From positions 15,635 through 34,775 of the forward strand of contig DGDP01000122.1 of assembly GCA_002385485.1 (NCBI GenBank): 19,141 nt of DNA, read 5' to 3'. The notes under the pieces were generated by a model that had not been told where the DNA came from, ran no database searches, and worked only from the letters and a program-made list of their open reading frames with translations. Source of the stretch: Acetomicrobium sp. UBA3949. Lineage in GTDB: Bacteria > Synergistota > Synergistia > Synergistales > Acetomicrobiaceae. The first letter of the stretch is position 1. Each line of letters begins with the position of its first letter. Both the position numbers and the translations under genes were made by a program. Positions 8,567 to 15,184 of this stretch are shown one piece after another.

Positions 8567-8898
8567 TGATGGCCGTGGTCGAGGTTTCAAGTCTCCTGAC
8601 GAGGGAATATCTGAGGGAACACCTCTACGTCAAGGCCTTGGATAAAGTCGAAGCCGGGGGGAGGCATTCGAAGGAGGAGTTGGAAAGCGCCTGCAAGTCC
8701 TTCGAGGGGTTGCTGCTTGCCGAGATCATGAAATCCGAGATGGCTAACGCCAGAGCCCTTGGACCAAATACCAAAAGGCCCTTTCGTCAGATGGAGGAGG
8801 TTGCCATCGAGATGGTTTGCGATGAGATCTCAAACAGCGGCGGCCTGGGTTTGTGGAAGTTTCTCTACGAGGAGATGTCAGGGCAGGAGGAACGATGA
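8563..8898 (+). CDS. flgJ: Rod-binding protein FlgJ, short form without hydrolase domain
   Basis: Rod-cap type protein, 111 residues, corresponding only to the N-terminal rod-binding domain of enterobacterial FlgJ. The core LESACKSFEGLLLAEIMKSE and the downstream FRQMEEVAIEMVCDEIS and GGLGLWKFLYEEM segments fit this domain. The C-terminal glucosaminidase domain is absent, as in many non-enterobacterial species, so a separate wall hydrolase is implied. Candidate starts are GTG 8563, ATG 8566 and ATG 8569; all overlap or abut the flgI stop. Its stop overlaps the next gene as ATGA. Confidence 0.82.
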   Translation: MMMAVVEVSSLLTREYLREHLYVKALDKVEAGGRHSKEELESACKSFEGLLLAEIMKSEMANARALGPNTKRPFRQMEEVAIEMVCDEISNSGGLGLWKFLYEEMSGQEER

Positions 8899-9323
8899 AG
8901 GAGTATAAAAATAAACGGTGGTGGAAGGACGGTTTATATTTTTCCTGCCTTGGATGCGGGCGGTGTTGCGGGGGAGAGCCGGGTTACGTCTGGCTTGATG
9001 CAAATGAGATTTTTGCTATCGCCAACTTCCTCGAAGTGGACGTTGGCGATTTCCTTCGTTCCTTTGCCCGAAGAGCATCGGGCCGCATCAGCCTCATGGA
9101 GCTTGAAAACGGAGACTGCGTGTTCTTGGTCGATGGAAGGTGTCGGATATACCCCGTGAGGCCGCTTCAGTGTCGGACCTATCCCTTTTGGCCTTCGGTG
9201 CTTCAAAGCCCACGCTTGTGGCACCTCGAAGGACAAAGATGCCCTGGCATCGGGCAGGGAAGTTTTTACCCGCAAGAGACCATTGAGCGTCTTCTTTCCC
9301 ATACTTCCGCTTCGGGACTTTGA
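8895..9323 (+). CDS. YkgJ-type CxxCxxCC cysteine-cluster protein
   Basis: A 142-residue protein of the YkgJ / CxxCxxCC family, predicted to bind a metal (zinc or iron). Visible cysteines: C18, C21, C24 and C25 in CLGCGRCCGG, then C75, C83 and C93 in a CRIYPVRPLQCRTYPFWP block, and C116. No transmembrane segment or signal peptide is seen, so it is probably cytoplasmic. ATG 8895 overlaps the flgJ stop as ATGA and follows GCAGGAGGAACG, so it is translationally coupled to the flagellar genes. Family members were once named flagellin N-methylase-like because of resemblance to FliB; a flagellar role here is possible but unproven. Confidence 0.83.
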   Translation: MKEYKNKRWWKDGLYFSCLGCGRCCGGEPGYVWLDANEIFAIANFLEVDVGDFLRSFARRASGRISLMELENGDCVFLVDGRCRIYPVRPLQCRTYPFWPSVLQSPRLWHLEGQRCPGIGQGSFYPQETIERLLSHTSASGL

Positions 9324-9349
9324 CGATAAGTTAACCATGCCTAATTTAC

Positions 9350-9378
9350 TTGTATATATTTGCCTTCTGAGCTAGAAT
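9350..9378 (+). promoter_or_regulatory. Candidate vegetative promoter for the lysine aminotransferase gene
   Basis: TTGTAT (9350-9355) and TAGAAT (9373-9378) are separated by 17 bases; the -10 box matches 5 of 6 consensus bases but the -35 only 3 of 6. It lies in the 117-base gap after the flagellar operon. Another weak -35-like TTGACG at 9320-9325 has no convincing partner. Confidence 0.4.
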
Positions 9379-9390
9379 GTAAAATGTAAA
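9377..9390 (+). repeat. Tandem ATGTAAA repeat at the promoter start region
   Basis: Two perfect, adjacent copies of ATGTAAA lie at 9377-9383 and 9384-9390, overlapping the end of the candidate -10 box and the expected transcription start. This could be an operator or simply AT-rich coincidence. Confidence 0.35.
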
Positions 9391-9440
9391 CTGATGCAAC
9401 ATGTGAGTTAAAGATCATTATAAAACGGGAGGCGTTAGGC

Positions 9441-10808
9441 ATGGCAAATGTCAAATGGTCGGTTACGCCGGAAGAAGTCTTTCCGACATTGGAAAGGTGG
9501 ATGTTGCGCGACGGATTCGACATAGTGGTCGATATGGAAAAGTCCCAGGGCAGCTGGATAGTCGATGCCCGAACGGGAGAGAAGTGGCTTGATTTTTACA
9601 CCTTCTTTGCCTCTGCGCCCTTTGGGATGAATCATCCCAAGCTTGTCAACGACGAATTCAAGGAAAAGATCTTCAGGGCGGCCATAAACAAGGTGGCAAA
9701 TTCCGACATATATACCGTGGAGATGGCCGAGTTCGTTAAGACCTTTTCCGAGGTGGCCCTGCCGAAAGGTTTTAATCACCTCTTCTTCATCGACTACGGA
9801 ACTTTGGCCATAGAAAACGCCTTGAAAGTGGCGATGGACTGGAAGGTAAGAAAGTTGTTGGCCCAGGGCAAGATCACCAAGGGTGCGGCCATGGACGGCA
9901 AAAAGGGAACAAAGGTCATTCATTTTAGGGATGCCTTCCATGGAAGGAGCGGCTACACACTTTCATTGACCAATACCGCCGACCCCAACAAACATCAGTA
10001 CTTCGCCAAATACGATTGGCCCAGGGTGTTAAACCCCAAGATAATTTGGCCACTCGAGGAACACATAGATGCCGTGAGATGGGAGGAGGAAGTCTCGGAA
10101 AGCCAAATATTAAAGCACCTCTGGGATGACCCCGACGCTTACTGCGCCATAATCATAGAGACCATCCAGGGCGAGGGCGGAGACAACCACTTCAGGACCG
10201 AATTCTTCAAGAAGCTCCGAAAGATTTGCGATGAATACGACCTCATGCTCATTTTGGACGAAGTCCAGTGCGGCATGGGCATAACGGGCAAGATGTGGGC
10301 TTTCGAGCATCACGACATCACCCCCGATATAGCAGCCTTCGGAAAGAAGTCCCAGGTCTGTGGCATCATGGTCGGTCCTAAGGTCGACGAGGTGCCGGAA
10401 AACTGCTTTACCGTCTCAAGCCGCATCAACTCCACCTGGGGCGGCAATGTCTGTGACATGGTAAGGTCCACCAGGTACCTGGAGATCTATCGCGACGACA
10501 ACGTCTTGCACTACGTTGAAAACATAGCCGGACCCCAATTGTTTAACGGTCTGAAAGCGCTGGGCGAGGAATTTCCAAAGCTTCTGTCGAATATCAGGGG
10601 CAAGGGGCTCATGTGTGCCTTCGATCTGCCCTGCCCAGACGTAAGGGCAAAGTTCTTAAAGAAGATGCAGGAAAAACACGTGCTCATCCTCCCCTGCGGC
10701 ACTCGTTCCGTGAGGTTCCGCCCCGCACTCAACATAACGCCTGAGGAGATAGACAGAGGCCTTTCCCTTGCAAAGGAAGCGCTAGCAGAGCTAAATAGAG
10801 AAGTTTAG
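9441..10808 (+). CDS. lat: L-lysine 6-aminotransferase (LAT)
   Basis: PLP-dependent class III aminotransferase that moves the epsilon-amino group of L-lysine to 2-oxoglutarate, giving 2-aminoadipate semialdehyde and glutamate. The sequence closely follows the LAT subgroup typified by Mycobacterium tuberculosis Rv3290c: NPxLV-like NHPKLV, FHGRSGYTLSLTNT, IQGEGGDNHFR, LILDEVQCGMG, FGKKSQVCGIM and SRINSTWGGNVCDMVR. The PLP-binding lysine is in the FGKK motif (K302 or K303). Length is 455 residues. ATG 9441 follows CGGGAGGCG. It stands alone between a candidate promoter and a strong terminator; no alpha-aminoadipate semialdehyde dehydrogenase or beta-lactam gene is adjacent, so its pathway (lysine catabolism is likeliest) is inferred. 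Confidence 0.93.
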   Translation: MANVKWSVTPEEVFPTLERWMLRDGFDIVVDMEKSQGSWIVDARTGEKWLDFYTFFASAPFGMNHPKLVNDEFKEKIFRAAINKVANSDIYTVEMAEFVKTFSEVALPKGFNHLFFIDYGTLAIENALKVAMDWKVRKLLAQGKITKGAAMDGKKGTKVIHFRDAFHGRSGYTLSLTNTADPNKHQYFAKYDWPRVLNPKIIWPLEEHIDAVRWEEEVSESQILKHLWDDPDAYCAIIIETIQGEGGDNHFRTEFFKKLRKICDEYDLMLILDEVQCGMGITGKMWAFEHHDITPDIAAFGKKSQVCGIMVGPKVDEVPENCFTVSSRINSTWGGNVCDMVRSTRYLEIYRDDNVLHYVENIAGPQLFNGLKALGEEFPKLLSNIRGKGLMCAFDLPCPDVRAKFLKKMQEKHVLILPCGTRSVRFRPALNITPEEIDRGLSLAKEALAELNREV

Positions 10809-10832
10809 CCTTCCGAAAGGCCTTAGGTTTTT

Positions 10833-10884
10833 GAAATGCTAAAAAGAGGAGGATTGGGGCACATCCTCCTCTTTTTAGCATTTC
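10833..10884 (+). terminator. Strong hairpin terminator after the lysine aminotransferase gene
   Basis: A perfect 22-base-pair inverted repeat, arms 10833-10854 and 10863-10884, with an 8-base loop TGGGGCAC. The GC-rich core GAGGAGGAT / ATCCTCCTC is flanked by A5 on the left and T5 on the right, so it could terminate transcription in either direction. It begins 25 bases after the stop codon of the aminotransferase gene and separates it from the DUF3084 gene. The 22-bp perfect stem is longer than most intrinsic terminators need. Confidence 0.85.
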
Positions 10885-10896
10885 GCACATTTCGCA
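10879..10896 (+). repeat. Tandem CATTTCGCA duplication
   Basis: Two perfect 9-base copies at 10879-10887 and 10888-10896. The first copy overlaps the last bases of the terminator stem; the second lies outside it, upstream of the DUF3084 gene. It is probably a small replication-slippage duplication, though a regulatory direct repeat is possible. Confidence 0.45.
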
Positions 10897-10945
10897 TATG
10901 GCAAATTCCTATCCTTCGTGGTATGTTTCAATGGGAGGTGGATAA

Positions 10946-12142
10946 TTGCGATACGGCTTGAGCGAACTTAACTGGGAGTTGGTCTTTTCCCTCGTCATTG
11001 CTAGCGCGATAGTCGCTTACATCGGCGATATTTTGGGAATGAAGCTTGGCAAAAAGAGGATAAGCCTCTTCGGCATGAGGCCCAAATATACGTCTCGTTT
11101 TATAACAGTCGTGACGGGTGTTTCCATTGCCCTTGTCACGCTTTTCGTCATGGCCGTAGCATCCGACACGGTCAGGGTGGCTTTGTTTAACATGAAATAC
11201 ATCCAAAGGGAGATATCAAACCTCACTGCCGAGTTGAGCAAAAGCAGAAGCGAGCTCGAAAACCTTCAGATAGATTTATTCAAAAGCCAGGCGGAACTTT
11301 CCGAGAAGGAAAGGCAGTTGCAAAAAGTTGAAAAAGACCTCGCCGAAAACCTGGACAAATTGCGTCAGGTGGAAGAAGAGGTTGCGAGGCTTAACGATAA
11401 AGCCAGGGAACTTGAGGCTGATAAAAGGAAACTGAGCGACGAGCTCGAGGAAATGAAAAAAGAACGGGACAACCTCGAAAGCCAGATAGCCGAACTTAAG
11501 GCCCAAGCTGCGGAGCTTAGAGAAAACCTGGAAAAGGTCAAGGAAGAAAGGATATTGGTCCTTGCGGGGGAATTGTTGACCCAGATGCCAATCGATCCCG
11601 CTTCGGCGAAGGATTTGGAAATAGGCGACGCTATAAGCAAGTTGAAGGAGAATGCCCGGCTGGTCTTATCACTGCGAACGGGGTTGCGACCCGAAGCCAT
11701 AGACCTTCGCATAGACGAAGGTGAGCTTGAGGATGCCTTAAAGCAGATAAGAGAAAGCAAAGGAAGGAAGGTCATCAGGTTGGAAGTTGCCACTAATGCC
11801 GTGGTGGGTGAGAAGATCGATTGCGTCGTGAGCGTTCACGATAGCGTGAAAATTTACGCCTCCGGAGAGGTCCTGGTCAGCGAAGTTTTTCTGAAGCCCT
11901 TGAGCGAAGAAGAGGCCGAGATCGAGCTTTATAACCTGCTAAGGCAAGTTAACTTGAAGGCTCAAAGGGACGGCATACTTCCCGATCCCATTTCGGGAAC
12001 GGTGGGCAACCTTGAGGCCACCGAGTTCTTCGATGCCGTGGAGAAGTTGAGCAACACGACGCCCCCCTTCAAGGTTAACGTCATCGCCGCCACCGACACC
12101 TACACAGAAGGTCCGGTTCGCGTTAAAATAGAGGTTGATTAA
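10946..12142 (+). CDS. DUF3084 family membrane coiled-coil protein
   Basis: A 398-residue protein of unknown function. Two hydrophobic segments, about 11-30 and 52-73, are separated by the basic, conserved-looking stretch KLGKKRISLFGMRPKYTSR. These are followed by a long charged coiled coil (about 86-206, rich in Glu/Lys/Leu heptads) and a globular C-terminal domain of about 190 residues containing NAVVGEKIDCVVSVHDS and ISGTVGNLEATEFFD. This layout matches the DUF3084 family, known from cyanobacteria and other bacteria. The start is TTG 10946, chosen because GGGAGGTG lies 5 bases before it and it yields the full first membrane segment. It begins the cluster that also contains the four-cysteine protein and the GNAT gene. 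Confidence 0.8.
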   Translation: MRYGLSELNWELVFSLVIASAIVAYIGDILGMKLGKKRISLFGMRPKYTSRFITVVTGVSIALVTLFVMAVASDTVRVALFNMKYIQREISNLTAELSKSRSELENLQIDLFKSQAELSEKERQLQKVEKDLAENLDKLRQVEEEVARLNDKARELEADKRKLSDELEEMKKERDNLESQIAELKAQAAELRENLEKVKEERILVLAGELLTQMPIDPASAKDLEIGDAISKLKENARLVLSLRTGLRPEAIDLRIDEGELEDALKQIRESKGRKVIRLEVATNAVVGEKIDCVVSVHDSVKIYASGEVLVSEVFLKPLSEEEAEIELYNLLRQVNLKAQRDGILPDPISGTVGNLEATEFFDAVEKLSNTTPPFKVNVIAATDTYTEGPVRVKIEVD

Positions 12143-12175
12143 ATGCAAATCATGCAAAGAGGAGGCGCTGGATCC

Positions 12176-12406
12176 ATGCTCATAGTGGAATGTCAGGTTT
12201 GCGGGGAGGTCAAGGTTTTGGCCGGTGACCCCGATTACGATGGCATGGCCAGGGCGTCGTGGATATGCGCCAAGTGCGGAACGGGCCAGCTGGTGCAGTT
12301 GCCCGTGAGCAGCGATGCCCGAGGTGTGGATTTGAGAAAAATTTTAAAGGGCATGACCCTTCACGCTTCGTCAGGTGAATACGTCTTTTTGGGCGACCGC
12401 GACTGA
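12176..12406 (+). CDS. Small four-cysteine (zinc-ribbon-like) hypothetical protein
   Basis: A 76-residue protein that I do not recognise. It has two CxxC pairs, C6/C9 (CQVC) and C31/C34 (CAKC), spaced as in a zinc ribbon, followed by a C-terminal half without cysteines ending in GEYVFLGDRD. The chosen start is ATG 12176, preceded by AAGAGGAGG with a 10-base gap; an in-frame ATG at 12143 immediately after the DUF3084 stop lacks a ribosome site. It is sandwiched between the DUF3084 gene (33 bases) and the GNAT gene (3 bases), so co-transcription is likely. A metal-binding adaptor or redox role would be a guess. Confidence 0.7.
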   Translation: MLIVECQVCGEVKVLAGDPDYDGMARASWICAKCGTGQLVQLPVSSDARGVDLRKILKGMTLHASSGEYVFLGDRD

Positions 12407-12409
12407 AAT

Positions 12410-12832
12410 ATGGATCTTAGCGAATACACTTTTTACGATAACAAACTCGCCGTTTCGCCGCAGGAGATAAAAGCCCTCTATAGGTACATATGGTGGGGAA
12501 AAAGTCGCACCGATGAAGGCATAGTTCGCATGCTCGAAGGCAGCAGTATGTGTTTTTCCGTGCGATACAGGGGTGAATTGGTGGGTTTTTGTCGTATTCT
12601 CACGGATTTCGTCTATAGAGCATCGCTGTGGGACATAATCGTCCATCCCGACCATCAGGGACAGGGATTGGGCACGGCCCTGATGAATTACGTTCTCGAA
12701 CATCCGGCTATAAAGGATATACCGTTGGTAATCACTTATACGAGTGATCTTTACCCCTTCCTGGAGAAGTGGGGCTTCAAGGAGATGCCAGGAGCAGTAA
12801 TTTTGCTTCGAAGCCCTATAGAATATTCTTAA
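12410..12832 (+). CDS. GNAT family N-acetyltransferase
   Basis: A 140-residue acetyl-CoA-dependent acetyltransferase. The acetyl-CoA pyrophosphate-binding motif is IIVHPDHQGQGLGTALM with the Q-x-x-G-x-G/A type loop QGQGLG at 83-88. Preceding strands (VRYRGELVGFCRILTD) and the following ITYTSDLYPFLEKWGF, ending in a Tyr/Phe-rich C-terminal motif, complete the fold. The substrate cannot be inferred. It begins 3 bases after the four-cysteine gene; no clear Shine-Dalgarno sequence precedes ATG 12410, so translation may depend on coupling. Confidence 0.85.
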   Translation: MDLSEYTFYDNKLAVSPQEIKALYRYIWWGKSRTDEGIVRMLEGSSMCFSVRYRGELVGFCRILTDFVYRASLWDIIVHPDHQGQGLGTALMNYVLEHPAIKDIPLVITYTSDLYPFLEKWGFKEMPGAVILLRSPIEYS

Positions 12833-12839
12833 AATGCAC

Positions 12840-12869
12840 TTGACAGAAAGGCCCGTTGCAGGTTATAAG
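12840..12869 (+). promoter_or_regulatory. Near-consensus vegetative promoter of metK
   Basis: A perfect -35 box TTGACA (12840-12845) is followed by TTATAA (12863-12868, 17-base spacer) or TATAAG (12864-12869, 18-base spacer, 5 of 6 matches). It starts 7 bases after the GNAT stop and about 120 bases before metK. The roughly 90-base leader holds a small GCCC-GTTT-GGGC hairpin (12891-12902); I see no recognisable SAM riboswitch. Confidence 0.7.
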
Positions 12870-12877
12870 AACTTGCA
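12857..12877 (+). promoter_or_regulatory. Inverted repeat over the metK -10 box, candidate operator
   Basis: Half-sites TGCAGGTT (12857-12864) and AACTTGCA (12870-12877) form a near-perfect palindrome (one G/T mismatch) around the spacer ATAAG. It covers the -10 box and the start region of the metK promoter, the usual place for a dimeric repressor site. It could alternatively be an RNA hairpin near the 5' end of the transcript or chance. Confidence 0.4.
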
Positions 12878-12963
12878 CCCTTATTTTAATGCCCGTTTGG
12901 GCCCTGGTGCTTTGTCGTGTCGGCATCGGGGTCCACTATTTTTGATAACCGGAGGTGGAATTG

Positions 12964-14163
12964 ATGCCTAAAGAGCGGCTGTTGCTGACGTCGGAGTCCG
13001 TAACCGAGGGGCATCCCGACAAATTGGCAGATCAGATATCCGACGGCATTTTGGATGCCATACTCGCCCAAGACCCCATGGGAAGAGTTGCCTGCGAGAC
13101 CTTGGTCACCACGGGGCTGGTCATGGTAGCCGGGGAGATAACTACCAGCTGTTACGTCGATATTCCCCGCCTTGTAAGAAGCATCGTCAAAGATATAGGC
13201 TACACCCGCGCAAAGTACGGGTTCGACGGAGATACCTGCGCCGTCATAACGGCCATCGACGAGCAGTCTCCCGACATAGCCCAGGGAGTCAACAGAGCCC
13301 TCGAGGTGAGGGAGGCCGATATGACGGATGACGAAATAAATTTGATAGGAGCGGGAGATCAGGGCATGATGATAGGCTATGCCTGCGATGAGACGGAAGA
13401 GCTTCTCCCCATGCCCGTAGCGTTGGCACATAAGCTGGCCAGACGCCTTGCCTACGTCAGAAAGGAAAAGATAATTCCCTATCTCCGTCCCGATGGCAAG
13501 ACCCAGGTGACTCTTGAGTACGAGGACGGAAGGCCCGTAAGAGTTGACACGGTCATAGTCTCTGCCCAACATCACCCGTCGGTCGAGCAGGAGCAGATCA
13601 AAGCAGATATCGTGGAACACGTCATAGAGCCCGTCATGCCTCCCGAACTCATGGAGGATTCCCCTAAAGTGCTCGTCAATCCCACTGGAAGATTCGTCCT
13701 GGGAGGTCCCCTTGCCGATACGGGGCTGACGGGCAGAAAGATAATCGTCGATACCTACGGCGGCGTTGTGCCCCACGGCGGTGGCTGTTTTTCAGGCAAA
13801 GACCCGACGAAGGTCGATCGCTCCGGGGCTTACATGGCAAGGTATGCCGCCAAAAACGTGGTGGCCGCAGGCCTTGCCCGCAAGTGTCAGATTCAAATTG
13901 CTTATGCCATAGGGGTTGCAAGGCCTGTCTCCATCTCCGTAGAGACATACGGAACAGGCGTGATTCCCGACGAAAGGATTACGAAGCTGGTGAGGGAGCA
14001 TTTCGACTTTAGGCCCGCGGCCATGATAAGAGATCTCGACCTGCGGAAGCCTCAATATATGCCCCTGGCTGCTTACGGTCATATGGGCAGGATCGATTTG
14101 AACCCCATGCCCGCCTGGGAGAGGACGGACAAGGCGGAAGCGATGAAAGAAGCAGCCCGGTAG
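12964..14163 (+). CDS. metK: S-adenosylmethionine synthase MetK
   Basis: Makes S-adenosylmethionine from methionine and ATP, releasing phosphate and diphosphate. Diagnostic motifs are GHPDKLADQISDGILDA from residue 16, the hexapeptide GAGDQG (129-134) and the glycine-rich GGGCFSGKDPTKVDRS (from 272), which has Cys where Ala is common. Further conserved parts are NPTGRFVLGGPLADTGLTGRK and TYGGVVPHG. Length 399 residues is normal. ATG 12964 follows GGAGGTGG with 5 bases of spacing; the in-frame GTG at 12955 overlaps that site. Two long antisense frames lie over this gene and are composition shadows. Confidence 0.97.
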   Translation: MPKERLLLTSESVTEGHPDKLADQISDGILDAILAQDPMGRVACETLVTTGLVMVAGEITTSCYVDIPRLVRSIVKDIGYTRAKYGFDGDTCAVITAIDEQSPDIAQGVNRALEVREADMTDDEINLIGAGDQGMMIGYACDETEELLPMPVALAHKLARRLAYVRKEKIIPYLRPDGKTQVTLEYEDGRPVRVDTVIVSAQHHPSVEQEQIKADIVEHVIEPVMPPELMEDSPKVLVNPTGRFVLGGPLADTGLTGRKIIVDTYGGVVPHGGGCFSGKDPTKVDRSGAYMARYAAKNVVAAGLARKCQIQIAYAIGVARPVSISVETYGTGVIPDERITKLVREHFDFRPAAMIRDLDLRKPQYMPLAAYGHMGRIDLNPMPAWERTDKAEAMKEAAR

Positions 14164-14178
14164 GTAAAAGAAGACGTC

Positions 14179-14841
14179 GTGTCGGGGATAGCGGACCTGC
14201 TCCTGCATTTGATCTTTCCAGCCGAATGTCCTCTTTGCGGAAAGATCGCATCTTCCTGTTGCGTAAGCTGCGCGGAAGGTTTGCTGTCCCCAAATTTGCC
14301 TATATGCATTCAGTGTTTTGGACCCTACCCCTGCGACAAACACATCAACTCCTTTCCCCACTATTACGGCGCCGCTCACGAAGGCCAGGCCAGAAAGCTC
14401 GTGCATCTTCTCAAATACGGCCACGAGGGCGCCATAGGCTTTTCCGTGGGGATTGCGCTGGCTTTTCTTCTTGCTGAAACGAGGGCAGACGTCCTGGTTC
14501 CCATTCCGCTTCACATGGGAAGCCCCAGGCTTTTCAATCAATCCAGGAAAATAGCTAAGGGGTTGTCCTGCAAACTTGGAATACCATTACACGACTGTCT
14601 GTCCTGGAACGTCAGGGTGCCCCCCAGGGCGCCCAAGGCAGCTAAGGACCGAGACCCTCTTCCCGAAAATGCATTTAAGATGAAATATTTTCCCCGTGGC
14701 GTAAAAACCGCGATCATATGCGACGACGTCTGCACAACGGGAGCTACTATCTTCAAAGCGGCCACAGCCCTTCGGGAAAGCGGGATACAAGTGGTGGCCT
14801 CCCTCAGTTTTACCCTTGGACAAAGAGGGGCATATAATTAA
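14179..14841 (+). CDS. comF: ComF family protein (phosphoribosyltransferase-like)
   Basis: A 220-residue ComF-family protein; relatives are linked to DNA uptake and recombination in competent bacteria, but the biochemical role is unsettled. The N-terminal cysteine cluster (C17, C20, C27, C28, C31, C43, C46 and C52) suggests one or two zinc sites. The C-terminal half is a type I phosphoribosyltransferase fold with VLVPIPLHMGSPRLFNQSRKIA and the PRPP-binding motif IICDDVCTTGAT. The start is taken as GTG 14179, 15 bases after metK, with only a weak AAAAGAAGA ribosome site. No other competence gene is in the window. Confidence 0.88.
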   Translation: MSGIADLLLHLIFPAECPLCGKIASSCCVSCAEGLLSPNLPICIQCFGPYPCDKHINSFPHYYGAAHEGQARKLVHLLKYGHEGAIGFSVGIALAFLLAETRADVLVPIPLHMGSPRLFNQSRKIAKGLSCKLGIPLHDCLSWNVRVPPRAPKAAKDRDPLPENAFKMKYFPRGVKTAIICDDVCTTGATIFKAATALRESGIQVVASLSFTLGQRGAYN

Positions 14842-14848
14842 TTTGGAT

Positions 14849-14875
14849 TAAGATTTCCCGCAAATGTGCCGATAA
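14849..14875 (+). promoter_or_regulatory. Sigma-28 (FliA/SigD) promoter of the flgM-flgN-flgK-flgL operon
   Basis: TAAGATTT (14849-14856), an 11-base spacer, then GCCGATAA (14868-14875). The established enterobacterial sigma-28 consensus is TAAAGTTT-N11-GCCGATAA: the -10 element is perfect, the -35 element matches 6 of 8, and the spacer length is exact. It lies 7 bases after the comF stop and about 30 bases before flgM, so it should drive the late flagellar genes separately from metK-comF. Confidence 0.9.
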
Positions 14876-14905
14876 AATTAACAGAAAGGAAAAGAGGTGA
14901 TGGCC

Positions 14906-15184
14906 ATGGTGGAGCCAATTGAACCTATAAACAGAGCACATGAGACGGAACCCGTAAAAAAGGTGCGTCCCAGATACAGGGATGTTAAGGGGAACGAAGC
15001 CGATGGCTTGGAGGTAAGCTCCTTTGCCAAGACGTTAAAAAGGGCAGTGGAAGAGGCTAAGAAGATTCACGAAGTAAGGGAAGACAGAGTCGAAATTTTA
15101 AGGCAACAGGTACAAAACGGAACCTACAGGCCCGACCTCGGAGCTTTGGCCAAAATCCTTTACAAGGCCGGTTTCGGGAAATGA
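14906..15184 (+). CDS. flgM: Anti-sigma-28 factor FlgM
   Basis: Binds and holds sigma-28 inactive until the hook is complete, when FlgM is exported and late genes are switched on. The 92-residue protein has a polar, probably disordered N-terminal half and a helical C-terminal half: LEVSSFAKTLKRAVEEAKKI and REDRVEILRQQVQNGTYRPD, the latter being the FlgM signature. ATG 14906 follows AAGAGGTG; ATG 14900 and GTG 14897 are alternatives. The sigma-28 promoter upstream implies self-limiting feedback. The stop overlaps flgN as ATGA. Confidence 0.9.
   Translation: MVEPIEPINRAHETEPVKKVRPRYRDVKGNEADGLEVSSFAKTLKRAVEEAKKIHEVREDRVEILRQQVQNGTYRPDLGALAKILYKAGFGK

Noticed and set aside
10808..10832. Small GCCTT/AAGGC hairpin with following T run as the lysine aminotransferase terminator
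   Set aside because: The 5-bp stem is weak and the T run is offset by several bases; the 22-bp hairpin just after it is a far better candidate.
12870..12963. SAM riboswitch in the metK leader
   Set aside because: The leader is under about 95 bases and shows only a 4-bp hairpin; none of the SAM riboswitch cores I know could be recognised, and a covariance-model search would be needed to be certain.
12886..14541. Two long antisense reading frames (296 and 249 codons) opposite metK and comF
   Set aside because: They lie over strongly conserved genes, contain no recognisable motif, and result from codon bias of the sense strand.
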